Shown here piece after piece: positions 54,701 to 64,000 of a DNA stretch of 64,000 bases. Under the pieces are notes generated by a model. That model worked only from the letters and a program-made list of their open reading frames with translations. It was not told the DNA's origin and made no database searches. Source of the DNA: Rubellicoccus peritrichatus (GTDB taxonomy: Bacteria > Verrucomicrobiota > Verrucomicrobiia > Opitutales > Cerasicoccaceae). The stretch's first letter is position 1. The number at the start of each line of letters is the position of its first letter. Location of the stretch: assembly GCF_033100135.1 (NCBI RefSeq), contig NZ_CP136920.1, positions 4,211,001 through 4,275,000 of the forward strand, read 5' to 3'. The position numbers and the translations under genes were made by a program.

Positions 54701-57700
54701 TTCCAGATCGTAAAACATACGTTCCTCAGTGAGATCAGGATAGATGGTAAGAATGAGGTTACCACGATCGTCATAGAAAATCTGGGTTTCCTCGCTTTCC
54801 TGATCACGCTGGATGGCGACCTGCCCGAAGTCGTTGTAAACGGTCTCGATGAAGGTGTTGTCATTAAACGTCGTTTTGATGACGCGATTCTCGGTGTCGT
54901 AATCGAGGCTGGTCACGACCTGCTCCGTGCCGGTGACATTGCCCTGCGCATCGTAAAGGGTGCGCAACTGGCTTTGCGAGGTTTGGTTGCCGTTGTTGTC
55001 GTAAGTAAACGTGGAGGAGGAGAGGAGCGTGTTGTCCGCCTCAAGTATCTCGGTAGCAGTAACATAACCAAATCTATTATAAGTATTCGTAGTAACATTG
55101 CCGTCGGCGTCGGTCATCGTTTCCAGGTTTCCGGCGGCGTCATAGGTGAAGGTGGTCAGGTTGTTCTCAGCATCCTTTTGCGTGAGCAAGTCGCCAGTGG
55201 CCGGATCGTAGGCGAAGGTGGTGACGTTATCCTCGGCGTCCTTGATCGTGAGCGGATTGCTGAACGCATCATAAGTGTAGGTGGTGGTCACCGCCGTCTG
55301 GCCGCCGGCGCCGTCCGAGATGTATTGAGTCTCGCTCAGCAAATTGTTGGTGGCCAGGTCGTAGGAACGCTCGGTGACATTGCCTAGCGGATCGACCATA
55401 CGGGTCTCGTTGCGGTTGGCGTCGTAGCTGTAGGTGGTGGTGAGGCCCGGGCCGCTCGGGTTGTTCGGGTCGACCGTCGTGGTTGTTACGACGTTGCCTT
55501 CGAGGTCGTATTCGTGGACAGTGGCCACGCCCAAGCGGTCGGTGATGTATTCTTTGCGATTGGGGATATCGTGGATGAAATCAATTGTGTTACCGTCCGC
55601 ATCCTTCTGCGCAACTAGACGACCATCGTCATCATATTCACTGGCGATCGCTTCGATACCGCGTGGATCGATGATCGAAGTCAGGTAGTTCGGGAAATTG
55701 GCGTTCTCGTAACGATACTCGGTGAACAAACGATACTGCGGCGCATCGGGATCGTTGCCAGCGCGGTCGATGAATTTGTGCAACCTGTCATTGGCGTCGT
55801 ATTCATACGACAGAATGTTGCCCTCCGGATCGGTGATCTGCGTGATCCGCCCCTGAGTGTCGCGGGTGAACTCAATGCTCTTACCACTGCTGTGGGTGAT
55901 GCCATCCTCAGTAATCGTGAGGATATTCTGGTTGCGGTCCGTCACCTTGCGCAGACCTAGAATTTGCTCAATCTCCAGCTTCGTCCCATCCGTTGTGGTG
56001 TAAACGTAGCGAGAAGGATCAAGCGGTCCATTACCGAAATCATCGACGTAATAAACGCCGCCACCTTCATCAACCATTGAGTAGCCGATCTCTCCGTCGA
56101 CGGTGGTGAAGCTGCCGACTGATCCGTTAATCGGACGGAATTTAAGCACTGCAGCCGTTGGCTCCGGCCCAAGGATGGTTCCTTGTGGCTCAGTGTAAGC
56201 CTCGAACTGCTCGACTTGATCATCGCCCAGCACCACGCTGACAACAACCGGACGCAAGGGCTTGAAAACCCAGCGACCGCCCAGACCGCTGCTGGTCGTG
56301 TCGAGGTACCACTGCTCCCCAATAGTTCGATTTTCGTAGACTTGTACAGTGCGGATACCTAGGTCCCAGCCCGGACCAAAGTCGCCTTGCAAAGCGCCGC
56401 GACTATCGTAAGTGCGCAGAAGCTGCACAGGAATGCCGCTAACCGGAATATTTAAATCCTCGAAGGCGAGAGTGAAGTGGCCGATCTTCATACCGCTGTC
56501 GACGACAACCTGTATGGTGTCCGTTATGCTCCGCCCAAGTAAATCTGTAGCCACCAGACGCACGTCGTAAATACCATTTCTTAACAATGTCGGATCAAAA
56601 ACAGCAAGCTCCGCCGAGGTAGGAACCTGCACTGTTGCGTTAGCGAATTCTACCCACTGCGACGCACCTTTGAGGCGATGCTCCAGCACATAGCTGTCTA
56701 ACAGTTCTGTAGTCACCGTTCCAATAACTGGAGTCGGCGCGGTAATGACGCTGTCGTTGGCAGGAGATTCAATCAGAGCGTCTGGGGCGGGATAGTTTCC
56801 ATCCACGACGAGAAAGGTGCGCGTCTTACTCCGAGTGACATAGCCGTCGTTGTCGGTGGCTTGCGCATAGAAGCTGAATCCCTGATTGATTGCCCCAAAG
56901 CTGTTAGCCGCAACATCGAGGGTGTAAGTAATGGAATTAGGAATCAGCGAACCTTGACCGACAGACACGCCATCAACGAAGTATTCAACCGAAACAATCT
57001 GGCCACCGGGATCGAAGGCGTTAGCCCAGAGTGGGATTGTGTCGCTCTCCCTAAAGACATAGCCATCGATTGGGCTGGTGAGCTCGACTTCCGGTCCCTG
57101 GTAAACACTAATATCTACGTAATCGGTTGTAGTAAACTGACCGTCGGAAAGCTGAAGGCGCAGGCGATAGTCTCCGGTTTCTGAGAATGAAGCGCTGGTC
57201 CCCATAGCGACTCCAGGATTGATCTCGACTGTGGGGCTGAAGGTCACCTCGCCTGGCCCACTGAACTTAGACCAGGTCGCCACAAGATCATTACCAAGAG
57301 GGAAACCATCGTCACTGGCCGTAGCAGTAAGATCAAGTGTTTCAGAAACGCTGATTTCAGTAATCGATAGATTGTCGATTGCCACCACCGGAGCTTCATT
57401 GGGCTTGGGCCAAACCGTAACCGTCTGTGACTTGACCGTTTCCGCCATTCCATCAGACACAACCACCTCGATAGTATAGTCGCCAGCGATAGCGGGCATG
57501 GTCAAAGTGGTAATTGACTCAATGTTATAAATATTGTCACCTGCTATCGAAGCTGGCTCGAAAGTGATCACGCCTGGACCCGAGATTTGCCGCCATTGTA
57601 GACTCAAATTCTGATCCGCTGGCAAGCCATCGTCAAAAGCGCTCACTGTGTAATCCAGTATATTGGCTGGAAGCGTTATATTATTTGGCCCTGCCAAGGT

Positions 57701-60700
57701 AACAGTCGGTCCGTTATTGGCGGGATCAGGATGACATTTGCCAATCCATCCAGCTTGGTATATAGCGTCGATTTCAGTTATATCCAAAGCTCGGGAATAT
57801 ATACTCAGTTCGTCGATGGAACCATCAAAGTAACCTTGCGAACCCCAACCAATACGCAGATCTCCTAGACTATCAAAAGGTATGTCACCCACCGACCAGT
57901 TATTCAGCAATGAACCGCCGCGATATACATGGAGTTCACCCGTAGAGCGCTCATATGTAAAAGCGAGATGATACCAGTTACCGTAATATAAGGTGTCTCC
58001 GGTTTTCTGTGTTCGATCCGTTCCATCCACATCGCGTAAATTAATATTAATACGACGCCCCTGATAATCACTACGGAAAATACTCAAGCCTTGTCCGTCG
58101 GTATCGGCCCACGAAAGCAAGACACCGGAGGAATCACCATCGTCAGCATAAAACCAGCCTTCGATCGTAAAGCCGTTGTATTGGTTGAGATCAAGTTCGG
58201 TTCGCTCCGCTACCCGTAAATAGCCACTGCCACTGAAATCAAATCCGCTGCCAACAAGACCGGTACGATAACCACTACGCGATAGTCCTGCACTATCACC
58301 GGAAACCAAGTCAGCCGTGGTTTGGTTACCCGTTAGCCAATAAAGCAGTGATGAATCCGGGATAACGCTGCATGCTCCACCCACTGTAAATTCGACGATA
58401 TCCCGGCTCTCTGCCAAACCATCGTTAGCGAACAATTCAACTTCATAACGACCAGTCTGATCAAAGGTCACTTCCGTGTTGAAAGCATCGGGTGTAGAGA
58501 AAATGGCGTTGCCGGGTCCTTGCAACTTGGACCACCGAACCGCGAGTGGGGAATCGCCAGGCAGGCCGTCATCAAAGACCTGTCCCGTCAACAGCACAGG
58601 AACTCCAACGGAAATTTCTTTATCGATTCCCGCATAAACGATTGGCGATTCGTTATCTTGAGGTAGACACTTTCCTTTGGCGCCTGCGCTGTATATCGTA
58701 GAAATCTCTTCCGACGCCAAAGCGCGGTTAAAGAGCGAAACCTCATCTATAGCACCATCGAAATAACCGTTTCGGCTCCCCCAGCCTATTCGCAAATCAC
58801 CCAAGGCATCAAAGTTAATATCGCCGATTTGCCATTCGTTGTAAAGGTATGCATTTCTGTAAATCCGCAATAAGCCCGTATTTCGATCATAAGTATAGGT
58901 GAAATGATACCAATTACTATAGAAAAATAGATCGCTCGTGCTGCGGTAGCGCCGCTCGGTTCCAATGGCGTCGCGCAAATCGATATTCATACGTCGACCG
59001 AGATGATCACTACGATAAATAGTTAGCCCTTGCCCCTCACTATCCGCCCAGGAAAGCAAGGTTCCAAAATTGTCACCATCATCAGCGTAGCACCAGAACT
59101 CAATCGTAAAGCCATCATATTGATTCAAGTCCAATACGGTATTTTCCGCCACTCGGACGTAGCCTGCCCCACTAAGCTCAAAAGCGCTGCCTACATAACC
59201 CACACGGTAACCTGAGCGGACGAGCGCACCATCTCCGGAACTAGCGAAATTCTCGTCACTTTGATTAGCGGACCACCAGCCAATTAACCCATCGATATCC
59301 CCTGTCTCACAACCGCTAGCCACTTGGACAAGAAGCACATCCGTTGACAGGACTTGGCCATCATAGGCCGATAGTTCAAGTTCATAGAGACCTTCAGCGT
59401 CAAACGAAACCATTGTCTGAGCTTGAGCCGAATCAGAGAATGTCGCGACTCCTGGTCCGGAAAGTTGAGACCAGGCGATCTGCAAAGAATTGCCTGCTGG
59501 CAAGCCGTCATCAAAAACAATGCCATCCAGGTTGAGCGGTTCTGTTAGATCACTTACCCCTGTATCTTCTCCAGCATAAACCAAAGGCGCCTCGTTACCA
59601 ATTGGCAAGCATTTGCCGATGGAACCAGAGAGATAGCACGCGGAAACCTCCTCTGGCTTCAGGGCGCGACTGTAAAAAGAGACTTCATCCAACGCGCCGT
59701 CGAAATAACCATTTCGGCTCCCCCACCCCATACGCAAGTCGCCCAATGTATCAAAACTGATATCGCCTACTTGCCATTCATCATAAAGATAGGCATTCCT
59801 GTAAACACGTAGTAACCCAGAATTTCGATCATAAGTATAGGCAAAATGATACCAATTACTATACAAAAGAAGATCGCTTGAACTGCGATAACGACGTTCG
59901 GTTCCGTCCGCACCGCGCAGATCAATATTGATGCGCCGACCGAGATGATCACTACGATAAACAGTTAACCCTTGCCCATCGCTATCCGCCCAGGAAAACA
60001 GGGTTCCAAAATCGTCACCATCATCAGCGTAGCACCAGAACTCAATCGTAAAGCCATCGTATTCGTTGAGAGACAGTTCCATTTCATCATCCACCCGGAC
60101 GTAACCACTGCCACTCAAATCAAAAGCACTACCAACGTAGCCTTGGCGATAACCGGCACGAACTATGCCACCGTGATTATTGGAAAACAGATCATTGGGA
60201 TTCTGATTGGCGGGCCACCAGGAAATTAGACCGTAATTCTCGCTTGCCAGACAATCCGAACCAACCTGCACCACAATAACGTCTTTGCTGATCGCCTGAC
60301 CGTCAAAAGCGCTTAATTCAAGTTCATAGAGTCCGTCTGCTGAGAAACTGACGCTAGTCTCAGGATCAGCGTCATCTACAAAGATCACTTCACCAGGTCC
60401 ATTCAATTTGGACCATGCTATCTGCACAGTGTTACCAGGAGGCAAACCATCGTCAAAAACATAGCCCTCTAAGGCCAAACTAACGGCCGTGCCAGAAATT
60501 GCTGCATCAATACCTGCGTAGACCAAAGGAGTTTCATTCTCGATTGGTAGACATTTCCCAATGGCATCGGATGCATAAATCTCAGAAATTTCTTCTGGAT
60601 CCAAGGCGCGACTGTAAAGCGAAACCTCATCCAAAGAGCCGTCGAAATAGCCATTACGACTTCCCCAACCAAGGCGTAACTCCCCTAGAGTATCAATTGC

Positions 60701-63700
60701 GATATCACCTATCTGCCATTCATCATAAAGATAGGCATTCCTGTAAATACGCAGTAAACCCGTATCACGGTCATAAGTATAGGTGAAATGATACCAATTG
60801 CCAGAAGTGAGAAGATCACTCGCGCTGCGGTAACGACGCTCAGTTCCGTCCGCATCGCGTAAATCGATATTTATGCGCCGACCAAGATGGTTACTGCGAT
60901 AAACAGTTAGCCCTTGTCCCTCGCTATCCGCCCAGGAAAACAAGGTTCCAAAATTGTCACCATCATCAGCGTAAACCCAGAATTCGATTGTGAATCCTTC
61001 ATATTGATTAATATCCAGTTCATCACTTTCGGGCACGCGCATGTAACTGCTGCCAGTGAAGTCAAAGCCGCTGCCTACCCGTGCCGACCTATAACCACTA
61101 CGAATCATTCCACCAGGATGGCTTCCTGTAACATCATCAGCGGTTTGGTTGCCAGGCCACCAGGCCAGAAGTTCAGGGTCAACACCAGTGTAGCACGTTT
61201 GCGCCACTTGCACGACAATTGTATCCTTTATCGAAATTTGGCCGTCGAAGGCGCTTAATGTAAGCTCATAAGTTCCTTCAGCACTGAAAGTGACTGTACT
61301 TTGCGGATCTGTGGCATCACTGAAAACAACGGTTCCCGGCCCTGCGGTCTTGGTCCATTCAACATCCAAAGGATTGCCCAACGGCAGGCCATCATCCTGC
61401 ACAGAACCCTTAAGGGCCAGAATCGTGGATATATCCGCTATGCCTGTGTCACTGCCAGCATCCACTACCGGAGCCTGATTGTTAAAGTTGAGGCATTTAC
61501 CAATAGCTCCAGCATCACTGATATCCCACAACTCTTCAGGCGTCAGAGCTCGTGAATAAAATGATAGTTCATCAATAGAACCGTCAAAGTATCCCGATTT
61601 CCCATAACCAACGAAGAGATCGCCTTGCGTGTCTAATTCAAGATCGCCAACCTGCCATTCATGCAGAAGTTGAGCATTCTTGTAATAGCGAAGCCAACCA
61701 GTAAAACGGTCATACGTAAAGGCATAGTGATTCCAGCCAGAATAGTATAAAGTATCGTTTGTCGTGTATATGCTATCCGCCCCGTCCGGAGAACGCATAT
61801 TGATATTTAGTCGGCGACCAAGATAACCGGAGCGATAGACCTCCACACCATAGTCGCCAAGAACAGGCGACCAAGCCAAAAGGGTTCCAAAATCATCTCC
61901 TTCATCAACCTGAGCCCAGAATTCAAGAGTAAAACCTGCATAGCGATTCAAATCCAGTGTTTCATCAGCCTCGACTCGGACATAGCTTGAACCAGTGAAA
62001 TCAAAACTACGGCCAACCACACCATCCCGATATGTGCCACGGGATAATCCAGCTTCGTTATCATGAATCAGTTCTGCGGTGCTTTCATTTCCCGTCCACC
62101 AGGCAACAATCGAATCATCTGTCTGCGTCATGCAGCTTTGCCCGACTTGAACTTGCATGATGTCCGATGCGACGACTTCACCATCACTAGCCGATAGTTT
62201 GAGCATGTATACTCCCTCAATGGTGAAGGAAACTTCAGTCTGTGGATCGGTTGTATCAGCAAAAACCGCTTCACCAGGCCCGGATTGCAGAGCCCAAACA
62301 GTTTTCAACGGCGTACGTGGTTCGCCATCGTCGCTGGCGGTTCCCTGTAACGTAACTGCTTGTCCCGTTGAGTTAATCGCCAGGTCAGGACCCGCATTAA
62401 CCAATGGGGGCGTATTACCTGGCAAAAGGCATTTGCCTGATAGAGAAGCGTCATAGATCGCCCATATGTCTTCAGGGTCTAGTGCGCGAGAATAGAATGT
62501 CAGTTCATCAATTGCTCCATCAATGTAGCCACGATCACCCTTGCCGATTTGCAAATCTCCCTGAGTGTCCATCTCCAAATCACCAACCTCCCACTGATTC
62601 CAATACTGTGCGTTCAGGTAAAAGCGCAGCATTCCCGTCTGCCGACTGTAAGTGATTGTTACATGACGCCAGCTTCCATAATAAAGCGCATCGGAACTTT
62701 CGTAAAAACGGTCTTCGCCTGTGGGTGATCGCAAGTTGACCCATAGCTTTCTGCCCAAATAACTTGATCGGCCAAAAGACACACCTTCAACGCCTTGATC
62801 AATCCATGAGACGAATGTTCCTGAGCTATCACCATCGTCCAAGTAAGTCCAAAACTCTACCGTAAAGCCTTCATCAAAAGCATTTATATCGACATTGGGA
62901 TGTCCATAGCTGAGGAAGAAATCGTTTGAGCCATCGAAAGAAAAAGCCTGTCCGATTTGTCCCGTTCGGTAGGCAGCATCGTTCTGAGAGATAGCGTCGT
63001 TATCTCGGATGATTTCGCTGGCCACACTGTTGGCAGGATACCAGGCCGAAATGCTTTCATCTGGTATTACGCTGCAAGTCATGGCCACCCGAATTTCCAC
63101 GGTGTCGGTGAAGGTGAGCTCGGTGTCGTCCGCTGTTAGTTCCAACACATAGATTCCGGGTTGTGAAAATGTGGCCTCGGTAATTAACGAAGCAGAATCT
63201 ACGAACGAAACATCTCCCGGTCCTTCTTTCTTGCTCCAGAGCGTCGTGACAGCCACCCCTTCTGGTAAACCATCATCGAAGACCTGGCCTTCTAGCAGGG
63301 CCAAATCTGTGATGGCGTCCAGATAGATGGTATCGCCAGCCTCTACCCAAGGCGCTTGATTTAATGGAATGACATGAATAGGCACTTGAGCCGTGCGAAT
63401 TTCACTGTCTCGCACAGCCAGTAGTTCGATGATATAATCACCTGGCCCTTCAAATTCAATTTCAGTCAGCGCAGCCGTATCATCGGAGAAAGTGGCCGAA
63501 CCCGGACCGGATAAAAGCGACCATTGTAAAGTGACGTTGTCGTTATCAGTATAGGCACCATTGTTACAAACCCGGCCCGTAAAGATTCCGGGGTTCGGCC
63601 ATTCGACTTCCAGATTTTCCGGCGCATCGATACCAACACTCCAATCTGGAACTGATGGCGTGGGCAAGCCGTAGCCCACAGTTCCTACGGTCAAATCGTA

Positions 63701-64000
63701 TAGGCGCGGAGATACACCATCGTCATCAAGCACGAAATTGACAGTCACACGAATGTAGCGCCCCTGTGCGCTTGGGGTTGGATCGGAAGCGGTGATGGGC
63801 TCAGGTGGGGTAAAATTATCACCATCATCACTAAGCTCGACCATGATTTCTAATCCTGAGGCACCGCAGAAATCAGCAGTCCATTGCAGCGGGCCCCAGT
63901 CAGCATTCGGAATGCTTGAATCATAGACTGTACTCCAGCGTCGCACCTGATTGAAGCTCTGCAGTGTGCTCCCCGTCATGTCGCTATAGGTGTAAAGGTT
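51785..64000 (-). CDS. Giant Rhs/YD-repeat protein with LamG-PKD modules and variable tail (5' end outside window)
   Basis: At least 4071 residues; the frame stays open to base 64000 (the seven codons before the Met at 63979 are coding), so the start is not seen. Order: discoidin/PKD-like segment, six LamG-PKD modules (about residues 230-2090), three Ig/PKD-like domains (to about 2400), then a Rhs region (LRTYDSRGALQGDFGPGWDL near 2520) with many YD repeats. A CGCSG motif lies among them. The Rhs core ends TYDAWGNLINLQG, FLRARYMSPDMGRFHTLD and NPVTFIDPSG. A 243-residue tail follows. Rhs proteins form hollow shells and release a toxic tail. Export is probably by a general pathway; no T6SS gene (VgrG or PAAR) is near. 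Confidence 0.88.
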   Translation of the reverse strand, partial: NLYTYSDMTGSTLQSFNQVRRWSTVYDSSIPNADWGPLQWTADFCGASGLEIMVELSDDGDNFTPPEPITASDPTPSAQGRYIRVTVNFVLDDDGVSPRLYDLTVGTVGYGLPTPSVPDWSVGIDAPENLEVEWPNPGIFTGRVCNNGAYTDNDNVTLQWSLLSGPGSATFSDDTAALTEIEFEGPGDYIIELLAVRDSEIRTAQVPIHVIPLNQAPWVEAGDTIYLDAITDLALLEGQVFDDGLPEGVAVTTLWSKKEGPGDVSFVDSASLITEATFSQPGIYVLELTADDTELTFTDTVEIRVAMTCSVIPDESISAWYPANSVASEIIRDNDAISQNDAAYRTGQIGQAFSFDGSNDFFLSYGHPNVDINAFDEGFTVEFWTYLDDGDSSGTFVSWIDQGVEGVSFGRSSYLGRKLWVNLRSPTGEDRFYESSDALYYGSWRHVTITYSRQTGMLRFYLNAQYWNQWEVGDLEMDTQGDLQIGKGDRGYIDGAIDELTFYSRALDPEDIWAIYDASLSGKCLLPGNTPPLVNAGPDLAINSTGQAVTLQGTASDDGEPRTPLKTVWALQSGPGEAVFADTTDPQTEVSFTIEGVYMLKLSASDGEVVASDIMQVQVGQSCMTQTDDSIVAWWTGNESTAELIHDNEAGLSRGTYRDGVVGRSFDFTGSSYVRVEADETLDLNRYAGFTLEFWAQVDEGDDFGTLLAWSPVLGDYGVEVYRSGYLGRRLNINMRSPDGADSIYTTNDTLYYSGWNHYAFTYDRFTGWLRYYKNAQLLHEWQVGDLELDTQGDLFVGYGKSGYFDGSIDELSFYSRALTPEELWDISDAGAIGKCLNFNNQAPVVDAGSDTGIADISTILALKGSVQDDGLPLGNPLDVEWTKTAGPGTVVFSDATDPQSTVTFSAEGTYELTLSAFDGQISIKDTIVVQVAQTCYTGVDPELLAWWPGNQTADDVTGSHPGGMIRSGYRSARVGSGFDFTGSSYMRVPESDELDINQYEGFTIEFWVYADDGDNFGTLFSWADSEGQGLTVYRSNHLGRRINIDLRDADGTERRYRSASDLLTSGNWYHFTYTYDRDTGLLRIYRNAYLYDEWQIGDIAIDTLGELRLGWGSRNGYFDGSLDEVSLYSRALDPEEISEIYASDAIGKCLPIENETPLVYAGIDAAISGTAVSLALEGYVFDDGLPPGNTVQIAWSKLNGPGEVIFVDDADPETSVSFSADGLYELELSAFDGQAISKDVIVVQVGSDCLASENYGLISWWPANQNPNDLFSNNHGGIVRAGYRQGYVGSAFDLSGSGYVRVDDEMELSLNEYDGFTIEFWCYADDGDDFGTLFSWADSDGQGLTVYRSDHLGRRINIDLRGADGTERRYRSSSDLLLYSNWYHFAYTYDRNSGLLRVYRNAYLYDEWQVGDISFDTLGDLRMGWGSRNGYFDGALDEVSFYSRALKPEEVSACYLSGSIGKCLPIGNEAPLVYAGEDTGVSDLTEPLNLDGIVFDDGLPAGNSLQIAWSQLSGPGVATFSDSAQAQTMVSFDAEGLYELELSAYDGQVLSTDVLLVQVASGCETGDIDGLIGWWSANQSDENFASSGDGALVRSGYRVGYVGSAFELSGAGYVRVAENTVLDLNQYDGFTIEFWCYADDGDNFGTLLSWADSEGQGLTIYRSDHLGRRMNIDLRDAIGTERRYRSTSDLFFYSNWYHFTYTYDRNTGLLRIYRNAYLYNEWQIGDINFDALGDLRIGWGSRNGYFDGAIDEVSLFNRALASEEISTIYSAGAKGKCLPQDNESPIVYAGIDKEISVGVPVLLTGQVFDDGLPGDSPLAVRWSKLQGPGNAIFSTPDAFNTEVTFDQTGRYEVELFANDGLAESRDIVEFTVGGACSVIPDSSLLYWLTGNQTTADLVSGDSAGLSRSGYRTGLVGSGFDFSGSGYLRVAERTELDLNQYNGFTIEGWFYADDGDSSGVLLSWADTDGQGLSIFRSDYQGRRININLRDVDGTDRTQKTGDTLYYGNWYHLAFTYERSTGELHVYRGGSLLNNWSVGDIPFDSLGDLRIGWGSQGYFDGSIDELSIYSRALDITEIDAIYQAGWIGKCHPDPANNGPTVTLAGPNNITLPANILDYTVSAFDDGLPADQNLSLQWRQISGPGVITFEPASIAGDNIYNIESITTLTMPAIAGDYTIEVVVSDGMAETVKSQTVTVWPKPNEAPVVAIDNLSITEISVSETLDLTATASDDGFPLGNDLVATWSKFSGPGEVTFSPTVEINPGVAMGTSASFSETGDYRLRLQLSDGQFTTTDYVDISVYQGPEVELTSPIDGYVFRESDTIPLWANAFDPGGQIVSVEYFVDGVSVGQGSLIPNSITYTLDVAANSFGAINQGFSFYAQATDNDGYVTRSKTRTFLVVDGNYPAPDALIESPANDSVITAPTPVIGTVTTELLDSYVLEHRLKGASQWVEFANATVQVPTSAELAVFDPTLLRNGIYDVRLVATDLLGRSITDTIQVVVDSGMKIGHFTLAFEDLNIPVSGIPVQLLRTYDSRGALQGDFGPGWDLGIRTVQVYENRTIGEQWYLDTTSSGLGGRWVFKPLRPVVVSVVLGDDQVEQFEAYTEPQGTILGPEPTAAVLKFRPINGSVGSFTTVDGEIGYSMVDEGGGVYYVDDFGNGPLDPSRYVYTTTDGTKLEIEQILGLRKVTDRNQNILTITEDGITHSSGKSIEFTRDTQGRITQITDPEGNILSYEYDANDRLHKFIDRAGNDPDAPQYRLFTEYRYENANFPNYLTSIIDPRGIEAIASEYDDDGRLVAQKDADGNTIDFIHDIPNRKEYITDRLGVATVHEYDLEGNVVTTTTVDPNNPSGPGLTTTYSYDANRNETRMVDPLGNVTERSYDLATNNLLSETQYISDGAGGQTAVTTTYTYDAFSNPLTIKDAEDNVTTFAYDPATGDLLTQKDAENNLTTFTYDAAGNLETMTDADGNVTTNTYNRFGYVTATEILEADNTLLSSSTFTYDNNGNQTSQSQLRTLYDAQGNVTGTEQVVTSLDYDTENRVIKTTFNDNTFIETVYNDFGQVAIQRDQESEETQIFYDDRGNLILTIYPDLTEERMFYDLENRRVAFKDRRGFTTYFVYDELGRMTDTINPDATTPDPASLDLSDSRNLLSNAELADNPTASTVYDEIGRVVVSIDERSNATTFAYDPECGCSGRRANVTNALSQTTSFAYSLNGNQLSVTDANLHTTSFEYDDLNRPTKTIFHDNTFTETVYDELGRRVANIDQEGKRTEYVYDGLGRLITVKQPHPDTADTFIETHYGYDEVGNQISQTDAEGRTTYYQYDSLGRRTGRTLPEGQTETYTYFDDGTLKTRTDFNGHTTTYEYDKLNRMTASIADATHPSLTLSHAAARMDYVYNDAGQRVSALVSNQAQQTLDFTEWTYDERNRLATQLTARGNLTYAYDESNNLTGVTSSNTNGVELTYDYDVLNRLDKVFDAGASQPPLEHSYTYDLVGNLDTITYANGVVHDWDYNSLNRLTNLTLANASGSLNSYTYTLRASGHRSRQTETSGRVVDYTYDNLYRLKSETISSDPYAVDGSSSWTYDLVGNRLTQNSTVTNIAAQTETYSFNDWLDSHTYDSNGNTTASDGHTDEYDFMNRLVRRTKSDGGVIDITYDADGNRVTKTTAEGATHYLVDVNNLTGYAQVLEELDSTLTTERVYTYGLDLIAQHQLMPVLNPVGWETSYYLYDGLGTVRALADENGLISDAYTYDAWGNLINLQGTTPNSYLFTGEQWDTNLGMYFLRARYMSPDMGRFHTLDTYEGRNHAPITLNKYLYANANPVTFIDPSGQFSIKNVAMTTAIVGTLTTLANITITGIFATRALGGGDGPSGMMVTAGLNPGARGVITGVNAHLLGMNGSSWGALSGEVGMDPTTIGKKNRGIGYTLSFSFIFGAKEPKDLSGVGFTATWPVSIVHLIPKALLMAYAGSPNNMKNVVDILIALKRGKRQGRHTGSFRNPNVVVQFGLSGAETSIMSFGVRSNSFSATAGFTSSFRKIGPIGNSGGVLNEMFSSYGSLLNQKNEFASDPYKMFGYF
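51788..52516 (-). other. Unrecognised C-terminal tail domain of the Rhs protein (candidate toxin)
   Basis: The 243 residues after DPSGQF match no toxin family I know. It starts with a hydrophobic helix (VAMTTAIVGTLTTLANITIT), then a Gly/Ser-rich, beta-type region (GYTLSFSFIFGAKEPKD), a Lys/Arg patch (LKRGKRQGRHTGSF) and an amphipathic end (SDPYKMFGYF). The DNA is visibly richer in A and T than the Rhs core. A nuclease-type HxxD or HNH motif is not evident. A membrane-active role would agree with the three-TM partner. Confidence 0.5.
57730..63300 (-). repeat. Six tandem LamG-PKD modules of about 940 bp
   Basis: Each module of about 313 residues has a LamG domain (LxAWWxGNQ start, FTIEFWxYADDGDxFGTLxSWAD, DGSIDELSFYSRALxPEEI end) and a PKD-like domain (DDGLPxGNxLxxxWSKxSGPG). 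The ALDPEE-like anchors lie near 57780, 58715, 59665, 60600, 61540 and 62480. Long stretches are near-identical at the DNA level (for example around 59080 and 60025), suggesting recent duplication or gene conversion. Confidence 0.85.

Noticed and set aside
51785-64000. A type VI secretion effector locus.
   Set aside because: No VgrG, PAAR, Hcp or EagR-like gene is in the window, and the LamG-PKD front half points to a surface or Sec-exported YD protein.

Overview
The window looks like the chromosome of a marine, facultatively low-oxygen bacterium of the Verrucomicrobiota, probably class Opitutia (Puniceicoccales/Opitutales-like). This is inferred from gene content only: a fused cbb3 oxidase CcoN-CcoO, an anaerobic sulfatase-maturase-type radical SAM protein, a PocR-AraC regulator, a lone prepilin-type protein, a PEP-CTERM surface protein, an IS66 remnant and very large LamG/PKD/Fn3-like repeat proteins. 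No rRNA or tRNA gene was seen to confirm it.

Region 1 (1-6.5 kb): the 3' part of mutA and all of mutB (methylmalonyl-CoA mutase), a membrane sensor histidine kinase, a VOC-fold protein and a divergent PocR-AraC regulator. Region 2 (6.5-17.9 kb): a respiratory block. A Cys-rich protein leads into ccoN-ccoO (fused), ccoQ, ccoP, ccoG, a tiny ccoH-like gene and ccoI, followed by the proton-translocating transhydrogenase pntAA-pntAB-pntB. A small ccoS gene is nested, in another frame, inside the N-terminal coding region of the ccoNO reading frame. A 21-bp tandem repeat array sits between the AraC gene and the oxidase operon. Region 3 (17.9-23.8 kb): low-oxygen radical chemistry, namely hemN and an anSME-type maturase (overlapping, minus strand) and the anaerobic ribonucleotide reductase pair nrdD-nrdG (plus strand).

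Region 4 (23.8-33.1 kb): a pseudopilin gene, then a degraded stretch with a minus-strand gene remnant and a response-regulator fragment cut off about 35 bp before the end of a LysR gene. That junction looks like the left edge of a cyanate-utilisation island: a LysR regulator, a cytoplasmic NrtA/NasS-like binding protein, a Tat-exported NrtA/CmpA-type binding protein, an ABC permease and ATPase, cyanase, a TatA paralogue, and three small accessory genes (a lipoprotein, an exported protein and an NTF2-like protein). The genes suggest import of cyanate, hydrolysis to ammonia and CO2, and local supply of a Tat component for the Tat-dependent binding protein.

Region 5 (33.1-64 kb): three giant surface or secreted proteins. 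One is a 3763-residue PDZ/toroid/LamG protein with about 14 Fn3-like modules. One is a 1997-residue glycine-rich autotransporter-passenger-like protein that ends in a PEP-CTERM anchor instead of a beta-barrel. The last is a Rhs/YD-repeat protein of more than 4070 residues, running off the window edge, with six LamG-PKD modules and a 243-residue unrecognised, AT-richer C-terminal tail after the DPSG motif. A three-TM membrane protein gene follows it after 2 bp. The last pair is the best candidate here for an undescribed system: a polymorphic toxin with its immunity protein.
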